Positions 43,265 to 52,869 are shown, numbered from the stretch's first letter. The stretch is 60,248 nt of DNA from Anaerolineales bacterium (GCA_020850595.1 JADZEK010000139.1:1-60248), one strand, 5' to 3'. Translations and numbers: made by a program. The notes: generated from the sequence alone by a model not told the origin.

Positions 43265-44549
43265 CCGCCCGCGCCCGCGCCGCGACTGGCATCTGCTCGT
43301 GCTGGCCGCATTGGTTGTCTTGGCGGCGCTGCGGCTGGCTGTGTTCGTGGCGCGCTCCGCCGTCACGCCCACCTATGGCTTTGTGGCCTACTACACGGCC
43401 GCGCGCCTGCTGCTCGAAGGCCAACCGCTCGACCGCGCCTACCACGACACCTGGTTCCAGGCGCAGATCGCGCGCTTCGAGCCGCGGGCCAACGACATCT
43501 TCCGGCCCAACCCGCCGACCACGGCGCTATTGGCGCTGCCCGTGGCCTGGCTCGACCACGCCTCCGCGCGCGTGGTGTGGCTGAGCCTCAATGCAGCGGC
43601 CCTGCTGGCCGCCGGTGCGCTGCTGGTGCGGTCCCTGGCCTGGCCCGCGCCCTGGCGCCTGGCGTTCTGGGCGGCGGCCGTGAGCCTCCAACCGGTCTGG
43701 GCGAACTTCGCCTACGGGCAGGTCTACCTGATCGTGCTGCTGCTGACGGTCTGCGCCTGGGCCGCTTTCCAGCGCGCGCGTCCGGGCGCGTTGGGCGCGG
43801 CGCTCGGCGGCCTGCTGGCCTTTAAGCTGGCCGGCTTGCTCTATTGGCCCCTGCTGGCGCTGCGCCGCCAGTGGCGCGCGCCGGCCGTGGCGCTGGTCGT
43901 GGCCGCCGGCGTGGCGCTGCTGGCACTGCCCCTCACCGGCTGGGCGGCGTGGCCCGCCCACCTGTCAGTGCTGGCCCGCCTGCCCGCCGACCCCCGCCAG
44001 ACCGTCACCGCCTACCAGGCGCTCACCAGTTGGGCGCGCCACCTGTTCCTCTACGACCCCCACTGGAACCCAGCCCCGTGGCTCGCTGCGCCGCTGCTTG
44101 CGCGGACGCTGCCCCTGCTCGGCGGCGCGGCGCTGCTGCTCGCGAGCCTCTACGCCGCCTGGGTCGCGCCCGATGCGCGCCTGGCCTTCGCCGCCTTCAC
44201 GCTGCTCTCCCTCATCCTCAGCCCGCTCTCGCTCGACTATCACTTCGCGTTGGCCCTCCTGCCGCTGGCGCTGCTGGCCGATTGGCTGCGCGCCCAGCCC
44301 GGCCGCCGGTGGCGCTGGCCGTGGGTGGCCTTCGCGCTCGGCGTCGCGGCGATTGGCCTGCCGCTGCCGTATCAATCGGCCCGCTTCGAGGCGGGCGCAT
44401 GGGCGCTCCTGGCCTACCCTAAACTCTATGGTTCGCTGCTGCTCTGGGCGCTGGCCGTTTGGGCGCAGCTAATTGCAGCGCGCGAGACGGCGGCGCTGCC
44501 GGCGCACACCCCCGACCTGCCGGTGCAGGCCTGTCTGCTGCTATGGTAA
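43254..44549 (+). CDS. GT87-type (DUF2029) membrane glycosyltransferase
   Basis: A 431-residue polytopic protein, about 10 membrane helices. After the first helix is the loop FVAYYTAARLLLEGQPLDRA, and then the conserved FRPNPPTTALLALPVAWL and LQPVWANFAYGQVYLIVLLL, typical of DUF2029/GT87 mannosyltransferases that use polyprenyl-phosphate mannose. It is predicted to add a sugar on the outer face of the membrane. Sugar and acceptor are unknown. It overlaps both neighbours. Confidence 0.83.
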   Translation: MAPDRPRPRRDWHLLVLAALVVLAALRLAVFVARSAVTPTYGFVAYYTAARLLLEGQPLDRAYHDTWFQAQIARFEPRANDIFRPNPPTTALLALPVAWLDHASARVVWLSLNAAALLAAGALLVRSLAWPAPWRLAFWAAAVSLQPVWANFAYGQVYLIVLLLTVCAWAAFQRARPGALGAALGGLLAFKLAGLLYWPLLALRRQWRAPAVALVVAAGVALLALPLTGWAAWPAHLSVLARLPADPRQTVTAYQALTSWARHLFLYDPHWNPAPWLAAPLLARTLPLLGGAALLLASLYAAWVAPDARLAFAAFTLLSLILSPLSLDYHFALALLPLALLADWLRAQPGRRWRWPWVAFALGVAAIGLPLPYQSARFEAGAWALLAYPKLYGSLLLWALAVWAQLIAARETAALPAHTPDLPVQACLLLW

Positions 44550-46096
44550 ACGTCCGCCGCGCTTCGGCTGGGTGGTGGGCGCTGATGCTCCTCGGGCTGG
44601 CCCTCGCCCTGCGCGCCGCCTCGCTCGCCGCCTATGCGTTTGACGGCTTGTATGGGCAAGACCCCTACGCCTACTACGATTATGCCGTCGGCCCGCTCAC
44701 CCAGGCGCTGCTACGCTGGCAGCCCTTCCCGCCGTTCTTCTGGCCGCCGGGCTATCCCCTGCTCGTGGCCCTGGCCGGGCTGATCGCCGGCCGCGCACCC
44801 GCGGTGGCGCAGAGCGTGGCGCTGCTGTGCGGCGCAGCCGTGCCGCCCCTGACTTATTTGCTGGCGCGCGCACTGTGGCCGCTGCTCTGGCCCGCCGCCG
44901 GCGGCCGGCGCTGGGGGCAGGCCGGGCCGCTGTTGGCCGGCCTCGCCACCGCGCTCCACCCGCAGCTCTGGCAATCGAGCGTGGTGGTCATGGCCGACGC
45001 GCCCGCGCTGGCCGCCGCGACGCTCGGGGCCTGGGCGCTGGCGCGTTATGCCCCCGCCGCCCGCGGCCACTGGCTGCTGCTGGCGAGCGGCGCGGTCGCC
45101 GTTGCGGTGCTGACACGCTGGGCCTATGCCCTCCTGGCGCTGCCCGTCACCGGCGTAGCGCTGGCCCTGCTGCTGGCCCGCTGGCGGGTGCGCCGGCGCG
45201 CCGCCCTGGCCCACGCCCTGGGCGCGGCGCTCGTCGCCGGCGTGCTCCTCGCGCCGCTGGCCGCGCCGCTGCTCACGCCGCCCGCCGCCGGCCAGGCCCG
45301 CGCCTTTGCCGGAGACCTGGAGGTCTACACCTGGAACCCGGCGAATGTCCTGCGCCGCAGCTTTGTCACCGCCGACGGCGCGCAGACCTACCGCCTGCCC
45401 AACGGCCTCTACTATGGGCTGCTGCCGCTGCATCCCTACTACTTCACGCCGCTGCTGGCGGTCTTCCTGCTGCCGGCTCTCGCCCGGCTCTGGCGCGCGC
45501 CGCGCTCGGCCCTGGCGCTGGGGCTGCTTGGCGGCTGGCCGCTGGTCATCCTGGGCTTTCACGCCGGCGCCCCCTGGCAGAACTTCCGCTTCGGGCTGGC
45601 CGCGCTGCCGCCGCTGGCCGTGCTCGTCGCCCTCGGCGCGGCGGTCGCGTGGCGCTGGCGGCCCGGTCGTGGGTGGCGGGCGCTCGTCGCGGCCCTCATC
45701 CTGGGCGGGCTGGCCTGGCAGGCGTGGGGCGGCTGGGCGCTCACCCGCTGGTTTGCCGAGCGCAAGGCCGGCGACCTGGCGCTTGTCGCCGCGGTGGAGG
45801 CGCACACGCCGCCCGGCGCGCGCCTGCTCACCTTTCAGGTCACGCCGACCTTCGCGCACTACAGCCGCCTGGAGACGCATGAACTCTGGGCGCTCACCAC
45901 CGCCGACCTGGCCGCGCTGCTGGCCGGCCCGCCCCCCGCCTACCTGCTGCTCGATGTGGCGAACGCCCAGAGCCAGTGGGCCGGGCGCGCGCCCGCCGTC
46001 AACTACGCCTATCTGCGCGACGGTCCCGGCCTCGACCGCTTGGCGACGTATGGCTCCTACCAGTTGTTCGCCGTCAGGTGCGCCGCATGTCCCTAG
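44543..46096 (+). CDS. GT39-like membrane glycosyltransferase
   Basis: A 517-residue GT-C membrane protein. The first extracytoplasmic loop reads GLYGQDPYAYYDYAVGPL with the aspartates expected for catalysis, followed by PPFFWPPGYPLLVALAGL and multiple helices. A soluble C-terminal region follows (about 430-517). ATG 44543 overlaps the preceding stop by 7 nt; the upstream open frame was rejected. Confidence 0.83.
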   Translation: MVNVRRASAGWWALMLLGLALALRAASLAAYAFDGLYGQDPYAYYDYAVGPLTQALLRWQPFPPFFWPPGYPLLVALAGLIAGRAPAVAQSVALLCGAAVPPLTYLLARALWPLLWPAAGGRRWGQAGPLLAGLATALHPQLWQSSVVVMADAPALAAATLGAWALARYAPAARGHWLLLASGAVAVAVLTRWAYALLALPVTGVALALLLARWRVRRRAALAHALGAALVAGVLLAPLAAPLLTPPAAGQARAFAGDLEVYTWNPANVLRRSFVTADGAQTYRLPNGLYYGLLPLHPYYFTPLLAVFLLPALARLWRAPRSALALGLLGGWPLVILGFHAGAPWQNFRFGLAALPPLAVLVALGAAVAWRWRPGRGWRALVAALILGGLAWQAWGGWALTRWFAERKAGDLALVAAVEAHTPPGARLLTFQVTPTFAHYSRLETHELWALTTADLAALLAGPPPAYLLLDVANAQSQWAGRAPAVNYAYLRDGPGLDRLATYGSYQLFAVRCAACP

Positions 46097-47334
46097 CCGC
46101 CCGACTGCGCGCAGTGCTGGGCGGCCCGCGCTGGCGTAAGCGCCTCGCCCTCATCGTCACCAACTCGGCCAACAGCCTGCTCGTGCCGCTGTTCAGCCCG
46201 GTCGTCTCGGTGCTCGTCGTGCGGCTGGCGGGCGTCGGCGTGTGGGGCGACTTCGTGCGCGCGCTGGTGGTGGCCCAGTTGGCCGCACACCTGGCGGGCT
46301 GGGGCAACAAAGACTTCGTGCTGCGCGAGTTCGCCCGCGGCCCGGCCGGCCTCGCCGCCGCCTGGCAGACCAGTTTCCTCACCCGGCTGGCGCTGCTGGG
46401 CGCGGCGCTGGGCGTGCTGGCGTTCTTCGGCTACAGCCCGTTGCGCTGGGCGCTCCTGTCCTTGCTCACGGCGGTGCTCATGCTGGCGCAGAGCTTCGAG
46501 GTCCTCGTGCTCTACCGCCGCGACTTCGGCTTCGGCTTGGGCGTCGAGGCCCTCACCGTCACCCTGCTGGCCGCGCCGGTGCTCGTCCTGCGCCAGGCGC
46601 TGACCCTCGACGCGCTGCTGCTGATCTATATCGCCGCCAACGCCGTCGAGACCCTGGTGTACTTCCTGCGCTACCGGCGCGCGGTGGCGGCCCGCCGCGT
46701 GGCCGGGCCGCAGTTCGGCTGGCTGCGGCGGGCGGGTCCGTTCTTCCTGCTCGGCCTCAGCGGGCTGTTGCAGTCGCGCGTAGACTTGTATGCGGCCGTC
46801 ACCTGGCTGCCCCGCGAGCAGGTCGGTCACTATCAAGTCTATTCCAACCTGATGATCTACCTGCAATCGGTCGCGGCCTTCGTGCTCACGCCGTTCGTCA
46901 AGAGCCTCTACCGTCTGCGCGCCCGCGTGTTGGCCGGGCTGGCCCTCCGGTTCGGCCTGCTGGGCTTGCTCATCACGGCCGGGGGCCTCCCAGCCGCCGC
47001 CCTGCTGCTGCGCTTCGGCTACCGCCTCCACTTCGCGCCGGGCTTCTTCGCCGCGGGCGCGCTGTTCGTGCTGCCGGTCTACTTCTACTCGCCGCTGATC
47101 TATGCCCTCTTCAAGCTCGACAAGGCATTCTGGGTCGTGGCCGCCAACGGGCTGGGCGTGCTCGTCAACCTCGCGCTCCTCGCCTGGTGGCTGCCGCCGC
47201 TGGGCGCCTTGGGCGCGGCTTGGGCCGCTGCCGTCACCCAGTGGGCGCTGCTGCTGTTCTACTTCACCTGGGGCCGGCAGCTGAGCCGGGTGAGCGATGA
47301 CCTACCGCTGTCCGATTTGCCATCAGCCGGTTGA
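46087..47334 (+). CDS. Polysaccharide flippase (MOP/Wzx-like)
   Basis: A 415-residue integral membrane protein with about 12 helices and the general pattern of lipopolysaccharide/teichoic acid exporters: NSLLVPLFSPVVSVLVVRLA, WGNKDFVLREFA and YQVYSNLMIYLQSVAAFVLT. It would flip a lipid-linked glycan across the membrane. Two polar insertions in helices (GWGNKDF, QSRVDLYA) are typical for the family. It overlaps the next gene by 38 nt. Confidence 0.83.
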   Translation: MSLAARLRAVLGGPRWRKRLALIVTNSANSLLVPLFSPVVSVLVVRLAGVGVWGDFVRALVVAQLAAHLAGWGNKDFVLREFARGPAGLAAAWQTSFLTRLALLGAALGVLAFFGYSPLRWALLSLLTAVLMLAQSFEVLVLYRRDFGFGLGVEALTVTLLAAPVLVLRQALTLDALLLIYIAANAVETLVYFLRYRRAVAARRVAGPQFGWLRRAGPFFLLGLSGLLQSRVDLYAAVTWLPREQVGHYQVYSNLMIYLQSVAAFVLTPFVKSLYRLRARVLAGLALRFGLLGLLITAGGLPAAALLLRFGYRLHFAPGFFAAGALFVLPVYFYSPLIYALFKLDKAFWVVAANGLGVLVNLALLAWWLPPLGALGAAWAAAVTQWALLLFYFTWGRQLSRVSDDLPLSDLPSAG

Positions 47335-48163
47335 CTCCGCCGCGTGGACTTGCGCCTCCGGCCACCGCTTCCAGGTGGAAGCGGCCGGCGGCCTGGTGCG
47401 CCTGGTCACGCCGGAGTTCGCCGCGCAGTTGGCGCGCTTCTTGCCCGCGCTGGAAGATTACCGCGCGCGGCTGGGCCGCCGCCTGCTCGACCCGGCCGCC
47501 TACCCGCTGCTCCCCGGCGGCCCGGCCGTGGCCCGCGACCGCGAGTGGCGGCAGCGCCAATACGACCTGGAAGTCGTGCGCCGCCGCCTGGCCCGCGCCG
47601 CGCCCCTCACCGTGCTGGAGATCGGCGCGTACAACGGCTGGCTTACACACCATCTCGCCGCCTGGGGCCACGCCGTCACCGCCGTCGAGCCGTTCACCGA
47701 CCCGTATGACGGCCTCGGCGCGGCCCGGTTCTACCCCGAGCGCTGGTTGCCCCTTCAGCTCGACCTGCGCGACCTGAGCGTGCTGCCCGGCGGCTACCAG
47801 TTGGTCATCCTCAATCGCTGTCTGGCCTCTTTCCCCAACCCGGCGGAAGCGCTGCGCCATGCTCAGGCGCAGGTCGCTCCCGGCGGTCAACTGCTCACGC
47901 TGGGCCTGCAGGTCTTCGGCGACCCCGCCCGCAAAGTCCGCCGCGTGGCCGAACTGGAGGCCGACTTCCAGGAGCGCTATGGCTTCTCGGCCTACCTGTG
48001 GCCCACACGCGCCTACCTCGACCGCGCTGACCAGGCCGCCTTGCGGAGTGCGGGGCTGCGGCTGCGTGCCTACGCGCCCCTGTGGCTGGCCGACCTCAAA
48101 GCGCGGCTGACCCCTTCGCTGCCGCGCCACTACTGGGGCTGGTGGGGGCCTAATGCCCGCTAG
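47297..48163 (+). CDS. Methyltransferase with N-terminal zinc-binding segment
   Basis: A 288-residue protein. The N-terminus MTYRCPICHQPV, then WTCASGHRF resembles the Cys/His zinc finger of RlmA-type methyltransferases. The central domain has motif I VLEIGAYNGWLTHHLAAWG and VTAVEPFTDPYDG, then LQVAPGG-like HAQAQVAPGGQLLTLGLQV. Within this operon a sugar or glycolipid acceptor is more likely than rRNA, but both remain open. The 38-nt overlap with the flippase is the longest co-directional overlap in the operon. Confidence 0.78.
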   Translation: MTYRCPICHQPVDSAAWTCASGHRFQVEAAGGLVRLVTPEFAAQLARFLPALEDYRARLGRRLLDPAAYPLLPGGPAVARDREWRQRQYDLEVVRRRLARAAPLTVLEIGAYNGWLTHHLAAWGHAVTAVEPFTDPYDGLGAARFYPERWLPLQLDLRDLSVLPGGYQLVILNRCLASFPNPAEALRHAQAQVAPGGQLLTLGLQVFGDPARKVRRVAELEADFQERYGFSAYLWPTRAYLDRADQAALRSAGLRLRAYAPLWLADLKARLTPSLPRHYWGWWGPNAR

Positions 48164-49769
48164 CCCCCCGCGCCGCTGGCCGATCACGCTGGCGCTGGCC
48201 GCGCTGCTGCTGGCCTATTGGGTGCTGGAGCTGCGCGCGCTGGCCGTGGTCCCGCGCGCCTATGAAGACGAACCCTGGACCGCTTCCACCAGTTGGACCC
48301 TGGCGACGCGGGGCGTGTTTGGCACTCCCCTGCAAGGCGGCCTCTTCGGCTCGGCGCGCCACTACTTCGGGTTCATGCCGCTCTATCCCGTGCTTCAGGC
48401 GGGCATGTTTCGGCTGGCGGGGCTGGGGCTGTGGCAGGCGCGGCTGACGAGCGTGTTCCTCGGTCTGCTGGTCCTGGCGCTCACCTTCGCGCTTGGGCGG
48501 CGGCTGTTCGGCGCGCCCGTCGGGCTGCTGGCGGTGGCGACGCTGCTGTTGGCGCACACCGCCGGCCAAACCATTTATCGCCCCACCGGCATCCTGCTGG
48601 TAGACTTTGCGCGGTTTGCCCGGTACGACATCGCGGTGCCGGTCTTTGGCCTGTCCGCCTGCCTGGCGCTGGGTCGTGCCGGGCCGCCTGCCGGCCGGCG
48701 CGCCGCGGGCCGGGCCGCGCTGGCCGGCGCGCTCGGCGGGCTGGCCGGGTTGGCGCACGTTTACGGCTGGTTCTGGCTCGCGGCCCTGGGCGCGGCCCTG
48801 CTGCACTTCGGCCGGCGCTCGCGGTCGTCGCGTTGGGCGGTCCAGACTATTGGCGCGCTCACGCTGGGCGCCGGCGTTGTCCTGCTGCCCTACGGGCTGT
48901 ACGTGCTGCGGCATTGGAGCGATTGGCTCGGCCAGGTCAGCCTCTACCGCGACCGGCTGGCCCCGTTCGACCCCGGCTGGTACGCCCACAACCTGTTGAC
49001 CGAGGCCCAGCGTTATGGGCCGGGGCTGGGCAGCGACTGGCGCGGCTGGCTGCGGCCCGGCCTGTGGCTGATGCTGCTGGCGGGCCTGCCCGCGGCCGTG
49101 GCGCTGGCGCGGCAGGCGGGCCGTCGCCTCCCACTGGCGGCCTACGCCTGGGGCCTGTGGCTCCTGCCCGGCCTGTTGGCGCTGTTGGTCTCCTCCAAGG
49201 TCGCCAACTATCTGCTGCTCTACTGGCCGCTGGCGGCGCTGGCCGTGGCCTGGGGGCTGAGCGCGGCGTGGCGGCTGGCGGGCGTCCGGTCGTGGCCCTG
49301 GCTGCGCGGCCTGCTCGTCGTCGGCTGTGCGTGGGCCGCCTGGGAAGGCGCGGGCCTCTGGCGTCAGTTGGATCAAGCGGCCGCCCACACCACGCCCTAT
49401 GCGGCCTATACCCACCGCCTGCGCGCCGCCGTCGCGGCGGCCTCTTCCGTGGCGCGGCCCAGCGTCCTGGGCCTGCACACCTATTGGTTCGGCTTTAGCG
49501 ATCTGCCCTACACCTCCTGGTATTACCCGGTCGTGCGCGCCGGCTTCCCGCCCGCGGGCGCGGCCGTGCCCATCACCGACACGCTCGCCGCCCTCGCGCC
49601 GCAAGTCGTGCTCGTGGATGTGCGCACCCGCGCTTGGCTGGCGGCCGGCCCCGACGGCCCCACCGTTGAAGCTTGGCTCGCGCGCGACTACGCGTTGACC
49701 GGCGGCGTGAATGACGCCACCTACGGCCGCACCGACGTATATGCGCGGCGCGCCGGAGACCCGCCATGA
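48153..49769 (+). CDS. GT39/ArnT-like membrane glycosyltransferase
   Basis: A 538-residue GT-C protein. After the first helix is the motif VVPRAYEDEPWTASTSWTLA with the acidic pair DE seen in ArnT/PMT enzymes. A large loop, HYFGFMPLYPVLQAGMFRLA, and about 11 helices follow, then a short soluble tail. It should transfer a sugar from a polyprenyl-phosphate donor. It overlaps its neighbours by 11 and 4 nt. Confidence 0.85.
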   Translation: MPASPPRRWPITLALAALLLAYWVLELRALAVVPRAYEDEPWTASTSWTLATRGVFGTPLQGGLFGSARHYFGFMPLYPVLQAGMFRLAGLGLWQARLTSVFLGLLVLALTFALGRRLFGAPVGLLAVATLLLAHTAGQTIYRPTGILLVDFARFARYDIAVPVFGLSACLALGRAGPPAGRRAAGRAALAGALGGLAGLAHVYGWFWLAALGAALLHFGRRSRSSRWAVQTIGALTLGAGVVLLPYGLYVLRHWSDWLGQVSLYRDRLAPFDPGWYAHNLLTEAQRYGPGLGSDWRGWLRPGLWLMLLAGLPAAVALARQAGRRLPLAAYAWGLWLLPGLLALLVSSKVANYLLLYWPLAALAVAWGLSAAWRLAGVRSWPWLRGLLVVGCAWAAWEGAGLWRQLDQAAAHTTPYAAYTHRLRAAVAAASSVARPSVLGLHTYWFGFSDLPYTSWYYPVVRAGFPPAGAAVPITDTLAALAPQVVLVDVRTRAWLAAGPDGPTVEAWLARDYALTGGVNDATYGRTDVYARRAGDPP

Positions 49770-51724
49770 CGTTCGCGCCGCGCTGGGCCGCCGCCGCGCT
49801 GCTGGTGGTGCTGGCCGCCGCCCTGCTGGTCGGGCTGAGTGAGTTCGTCGGCTGGCGGCATGACGTCTGGCCGGTGCTGCGCGCCTGGCCCGATCGGCTC
49901 GCGCAAGACCGCGCGCAGTGGGGGGCGGCGTTGGCCGACACGCTGGCCGGCGCGGACGCGGCTCTGCCGCGCCAGGCGGTGCTGCTGCTGGTCACACCCG
50001 GCGCCGATTGGCGGCGCGTGGACTATGTCGTCTACCACCGCGCGCTCTACGTGCTGGCCCCGCGCCCGCTGGTGTGGGCCGCGCCGTTCGCCGCCGACGG
50101 CACCTGGGAAGGGCGCTGGCATGTGCCCACTGCGCTTAGCCCGGAGGCCCTTACAGCGGTCGCCCGCGCAGCCGGCGCGCGTTGCCTGTTGGCGTGGAAC
50201 GTGCCCGCGGCCGCCTTGCCGGGGCAGGTGGTCCAGCGCTGGCCCGGCGGCGCGCTCGCCACCCTGGACACCGCCGGGGCTTGCGGCGGCGCTGCGTTGC
50301 CGCCCGCCGCGGCCGAGCCGCCCCTGTGGCGCGCGGCCGGCCGGGCGCTGCTGGGCGCGCTGCTGGTCGCCTGGCTGGGCGCGGCGGGCCTGCCGCTGTT
50401 GGCGCGGTTGGGCCTGGCCCCCGGCCCGGCGGAGGCGGCGGCGCTCAGTTGGGTCATGGGAGCGCTCGCCGTCTCCACGGCGTTGTTCTGGCTGACGGCC
50501 CTGGGGCTGTCGCTCAACGCCGGTGTTGTGGCGCTCTCCGTCCTGGCCGTGCCGTTGGGCGCTTGGGGTGGGGCGGTCTGGTGGCGGCGTTGGCGCGCCC
50601 TGCCTCAGCCGCCCGCCGCGGCCGCCCGCCCGCCGCGTGCCGCCTGGGTGCGCCGGCTGTTGCTGGTAGTCGTAGCCGGGCAAGTGGCCGTCGTGCTGGT
50701 CACCGCGCTCGGCCGACCACTCGCCGTGTGGGACAGTTGGGTCAGTTGGGGGATGCAGTCGCGCCGCCTATTTCTGGCCCAGACCGGCCCGCAAGCGCTG
50801 CTGGCCGACCCGACGCGCCTCCTCACCCATCCCGGCTACCCGCTCATGGTTCCGCTGCTGCAAGCCTGGGAGTATGCCTGGCTTGGCCGCCCCGACGACC
50901 GCTGGGCGGGCCTGCCGGTAGCAGGTTTCTACCTGGCGCTGCTGCTGGCCCTGCCCGCCGGTCTGCGGCGGCTCGGTGTGCGCCCGGCCTGGGCCTGGGT
51001 GACAACCGCCGCCGCCGCCTGCCTGCCCGGCCTGACGCGCTCTGTCGGCGCGGTGTACCCCGATGCCGTGCTCACGGCCCTCGCTGCCCTGGCCGCGCTC
51101 TACTTGCTGGCCTGGGACGCTCAAGCCAACCGTGCTTATCTCTTCGCCGCCGGCCTCTGCGCCGGCCTGCTCCCGTGGACCAAACAGGAAGGCTGGCTGC
51201 TGGCGGGCGCGCTGCTGTTCGCCGCCCTCGCACTGGCCTGGCGGCGCGGCGCCTCGCGCCACCGGCTTGCGGCGGCCCTCACCTTCACCATTCCCGTCGT
51301 CGTCCTGGCCGGGCCGTGGGCCGTCCTCGTCTGGCGGGCGCGCCTGCCGCCTACCGACTTTGCCGCCGTTGCCTGGGCGACCTACTGGCAGCAGTCAGGT
51401 CGCCTGCTCTCCGTCGCCTGGCGCGCGCTCCGCACCGCGCTGGAGCCTCGCCTGGCCGGGGTCTGGCTGGCGGCGCTCGGGGTCGCCGCGGGGCTGGCCT
51501 GGCGTCGGCCGCGCCGCCTGGCCTCGCCCGCGGCCCTGGTCGGGCTGGGCGTGCCGTTGGTCTATCTGGCTGCTCTGGCGCAAGCCTACGTCTTCTCCAA
51601 TTACGCGCCCTTTCAGGCGCACGTCACGGCCTCGTGGGAGCGCCTGATGGTGCCGGTGACGCTGCTGCCCATGCTCTGGCTGGCCCTCGCCACGCGGCAG
51701 CCACCCGCTGAGCCAATGCCGTGA
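49766..51724 (+). CDS. Large GT-C-like integral membrane protein
   Basis: A 652-residue membrane protein in two parts: an N-terminal anchor with an about 110-residue extracytoplasmic domain (QDRAQWGAALADTLAGADAA, then YVLAPRPLVW), then about 12 helices. The candidate catalytic loop is LAVWDSWVSWGMQSRRLF with a downstream HPGYPLMVPLLQAWEYAWLG, comparable to GT39-like proteins. This N-terminal domain before the GT-C core is unusual. The donor is unknown. The next gene starts in its stop (GTGA). Confidence 0.75.
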   Translation: MTFAPRWAAAALLVVLAAALLVGLSEFVGWRHDVWPVLRAWPDRLAQDRAQWGAALADTLAGADAALPRQAVLLLVTPGADWRRVDYVVYHRALYVLAPRPLVWAAPFAADGTWEGRWHVPTALSPEALTAVARAAGARCLLAWNVPAAALPGQVVQRWPGGALATLDTAGACGGAALPPAAAEPPLWRAAGRALLGALLVAWLGAAGLPLLARLGLAPGPAEAAALSWVMGALAVSTALFWLTALGLSLNAGVVALSVLAVPLGAWGGAVWWRRWRALPQPPAAAARPPRAAWVRRLLLVVVAGQVAVVLVTALGRPLAVWDSWVSWGMQSRRLFLAQTGPQALLADPTRLLTHPGYPLMVPLLQAWEYAWLGRPDDRWAGLPVAGFYLALLLALPAGLRRLGVRPAWAWVTTAAAACLPGLTRSVGAVYPDAVLTALAALAALYLLAWDAQANRAYLFAAGLCAGLLPWTKQEGWLLAGALLFAALALAWRRGASRHRLAAALTFTIPVVVLAGPWAVLVWRARLPPTDFAAVAWATYWQQSGRLLSVAWRALRTALEPRLAGVWLAALGVAAGLAWRRPRRLASPAALVGLGVPLVYLAALAQAYVFSNYAPFQAHVTASWERLMVPVTLLPMLWLALATRQPPAEPMP

Positions 51725-52869
51725 AGATCGGCCTGGTGGTCCCCGGCTTCTCGGCCCACGAGCAAGATTGGTGCATCCCGGCCCTGCTCGACTATGTGCG
51801 CGCGCTGGCCCGGCTGGCCGAGGTGCACGTCTTCACCCTGCGCTGGCCCGAACGCGGCGGCGCCTACCCGGTCTACGGTGCGACCGTGCGCGCGCTCGAC
51901 GGCCGCAAGCGCCTCGGCCCCCGCGTGGTCGCGCTCTGGGCGCGGGCCGTGCGGGCCATCGCCGTCGAGCACCGCCGCGGCTCGTTCGACGCGCTGCACG
52001 CCTTCTGGCTCGACGAGCCGGGCTGGGTGGCCGCCTGGGCCGCGCGCCGGCTGGGCGTGCGCGCCGTGCTCTCGCTGGCGGGCGGCGAGTTGAGCCGCAT
52101 GCCCGACATCGGCTACGGCCTCCAGCTCTGGCCGGGGCGCGGCGCGCTGGTGCGCTGGTGCGCGCGGCAGGCCGCCGTGGTCACCGCCGGCTCCCGCGCC
52201 TACGCCGCCGTCGCCGAGTCCCACTTCGCCGCCCATGGGCTAAAGTTTCCCGTCGTCGTCGCCCCGCTCGGCGTGGACCTCGACCGCTTTCAGCCGCGGC
52301 CCGCCGGGCCGGGGGCCGCGCAGCGCCTCATCAACGTGGGTGCGCTCGCGCCGGTGAAGGATCAGGCGCTGCTTCTGCGCGCATTCCGGCGGGTCGCCGC
52401 GGTGCGGCCCACGGCCGAGTTGGTCATTGTCGGAGAAGGGGCGCTGCGTTCGGACCTGGAGGCGCAGGCCGCCGGGCTGCCGGTGCGCTTCGCCGGCGCC
52501 GTGCCGCACGCCGACCTGCCGGCCTGGTACGCCAACGCGGCGGTCTGTGTGCAGACCTCGCGCCACGAGGCGCAGGGCCTGGCCGTCTTAGAGGCCGCGG
52601 CGTGCGGCCTGCCCGTCGTGGGCACACCCGTCGGCGTGCTGCCCGAAGTGGGGCGCGCCGCGGCGGCCGAAGCTGAATTGGCTCGGGTCTTGCTGGAACT
52701 ACTCGCTGACGACACGCAGCGCCGCGCGCTGGCGGCGGCCGGGCAGGCGGTGGTGCGCGCGCGGTTTGGGTTAGCGGGGGCGGTAGAGCGCTTTCTGGCG
52801 CTCTATGCTAATTCAGCTTCCCCAGCACCAGCCGGCGCGCCTGGCGCGCCTGCTCATACGCCGGGTTGA
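51721..52869 (+). CDS. GT4-family glycosyltransferase
   Basis: A 382-residue cytoplasmic GT-B enzyme. It starts at GTG 51721 with KIGLVVPGFSAHEQDWCIPA. The N-terminal acceptor domain is followed by VVVAPLGVDLDRFQP, LINVGALAPVKDQALLLRAF and the donor-site EX7E motif in TSRHEAQGLAVLEAAACGLP. It is the only cytosolic glycosyltransferase of the cluster and so probably builds the lipid-linked glycan before flipping. Its last 21 residues (Ala/Pro-rich) run over the 3' end of the oppositely oriented TPR gene by 62 nt. Confidence 0.93.
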   Translation: MKIGLVVPGFSAHEQDWCIPALLDYVRALARLAEVHVFTLRWPERGGAYPVYGATVRALDGRKRLGPRVVALWARAVRAIAVEHRRGSFDALHAFWLDEPGWVAAWAARRLGVRAVLSLAGGELSRMPDIGYGLQLWPGRGALVRWCARQAAVVTAGSRAYAAVAESHFAAHGLKFPVVVAPLGVDLDRFQPRPAGPGAAQRLINVGALAPVKDQALLLRAFRRVAAVRPTAELVIVGEGALRSDLEAQAAGLPVRFAGAVPHADLPAWYANAAVCVQTSRHEAQGLAVLEAAACGLPVVGTPVGVLPEVGRAAAAEAELARVLLELLADDTQRRALAAAGQAVVRARFGLAGAVERFLALYANSASPAPAGAPGAPAHTPG

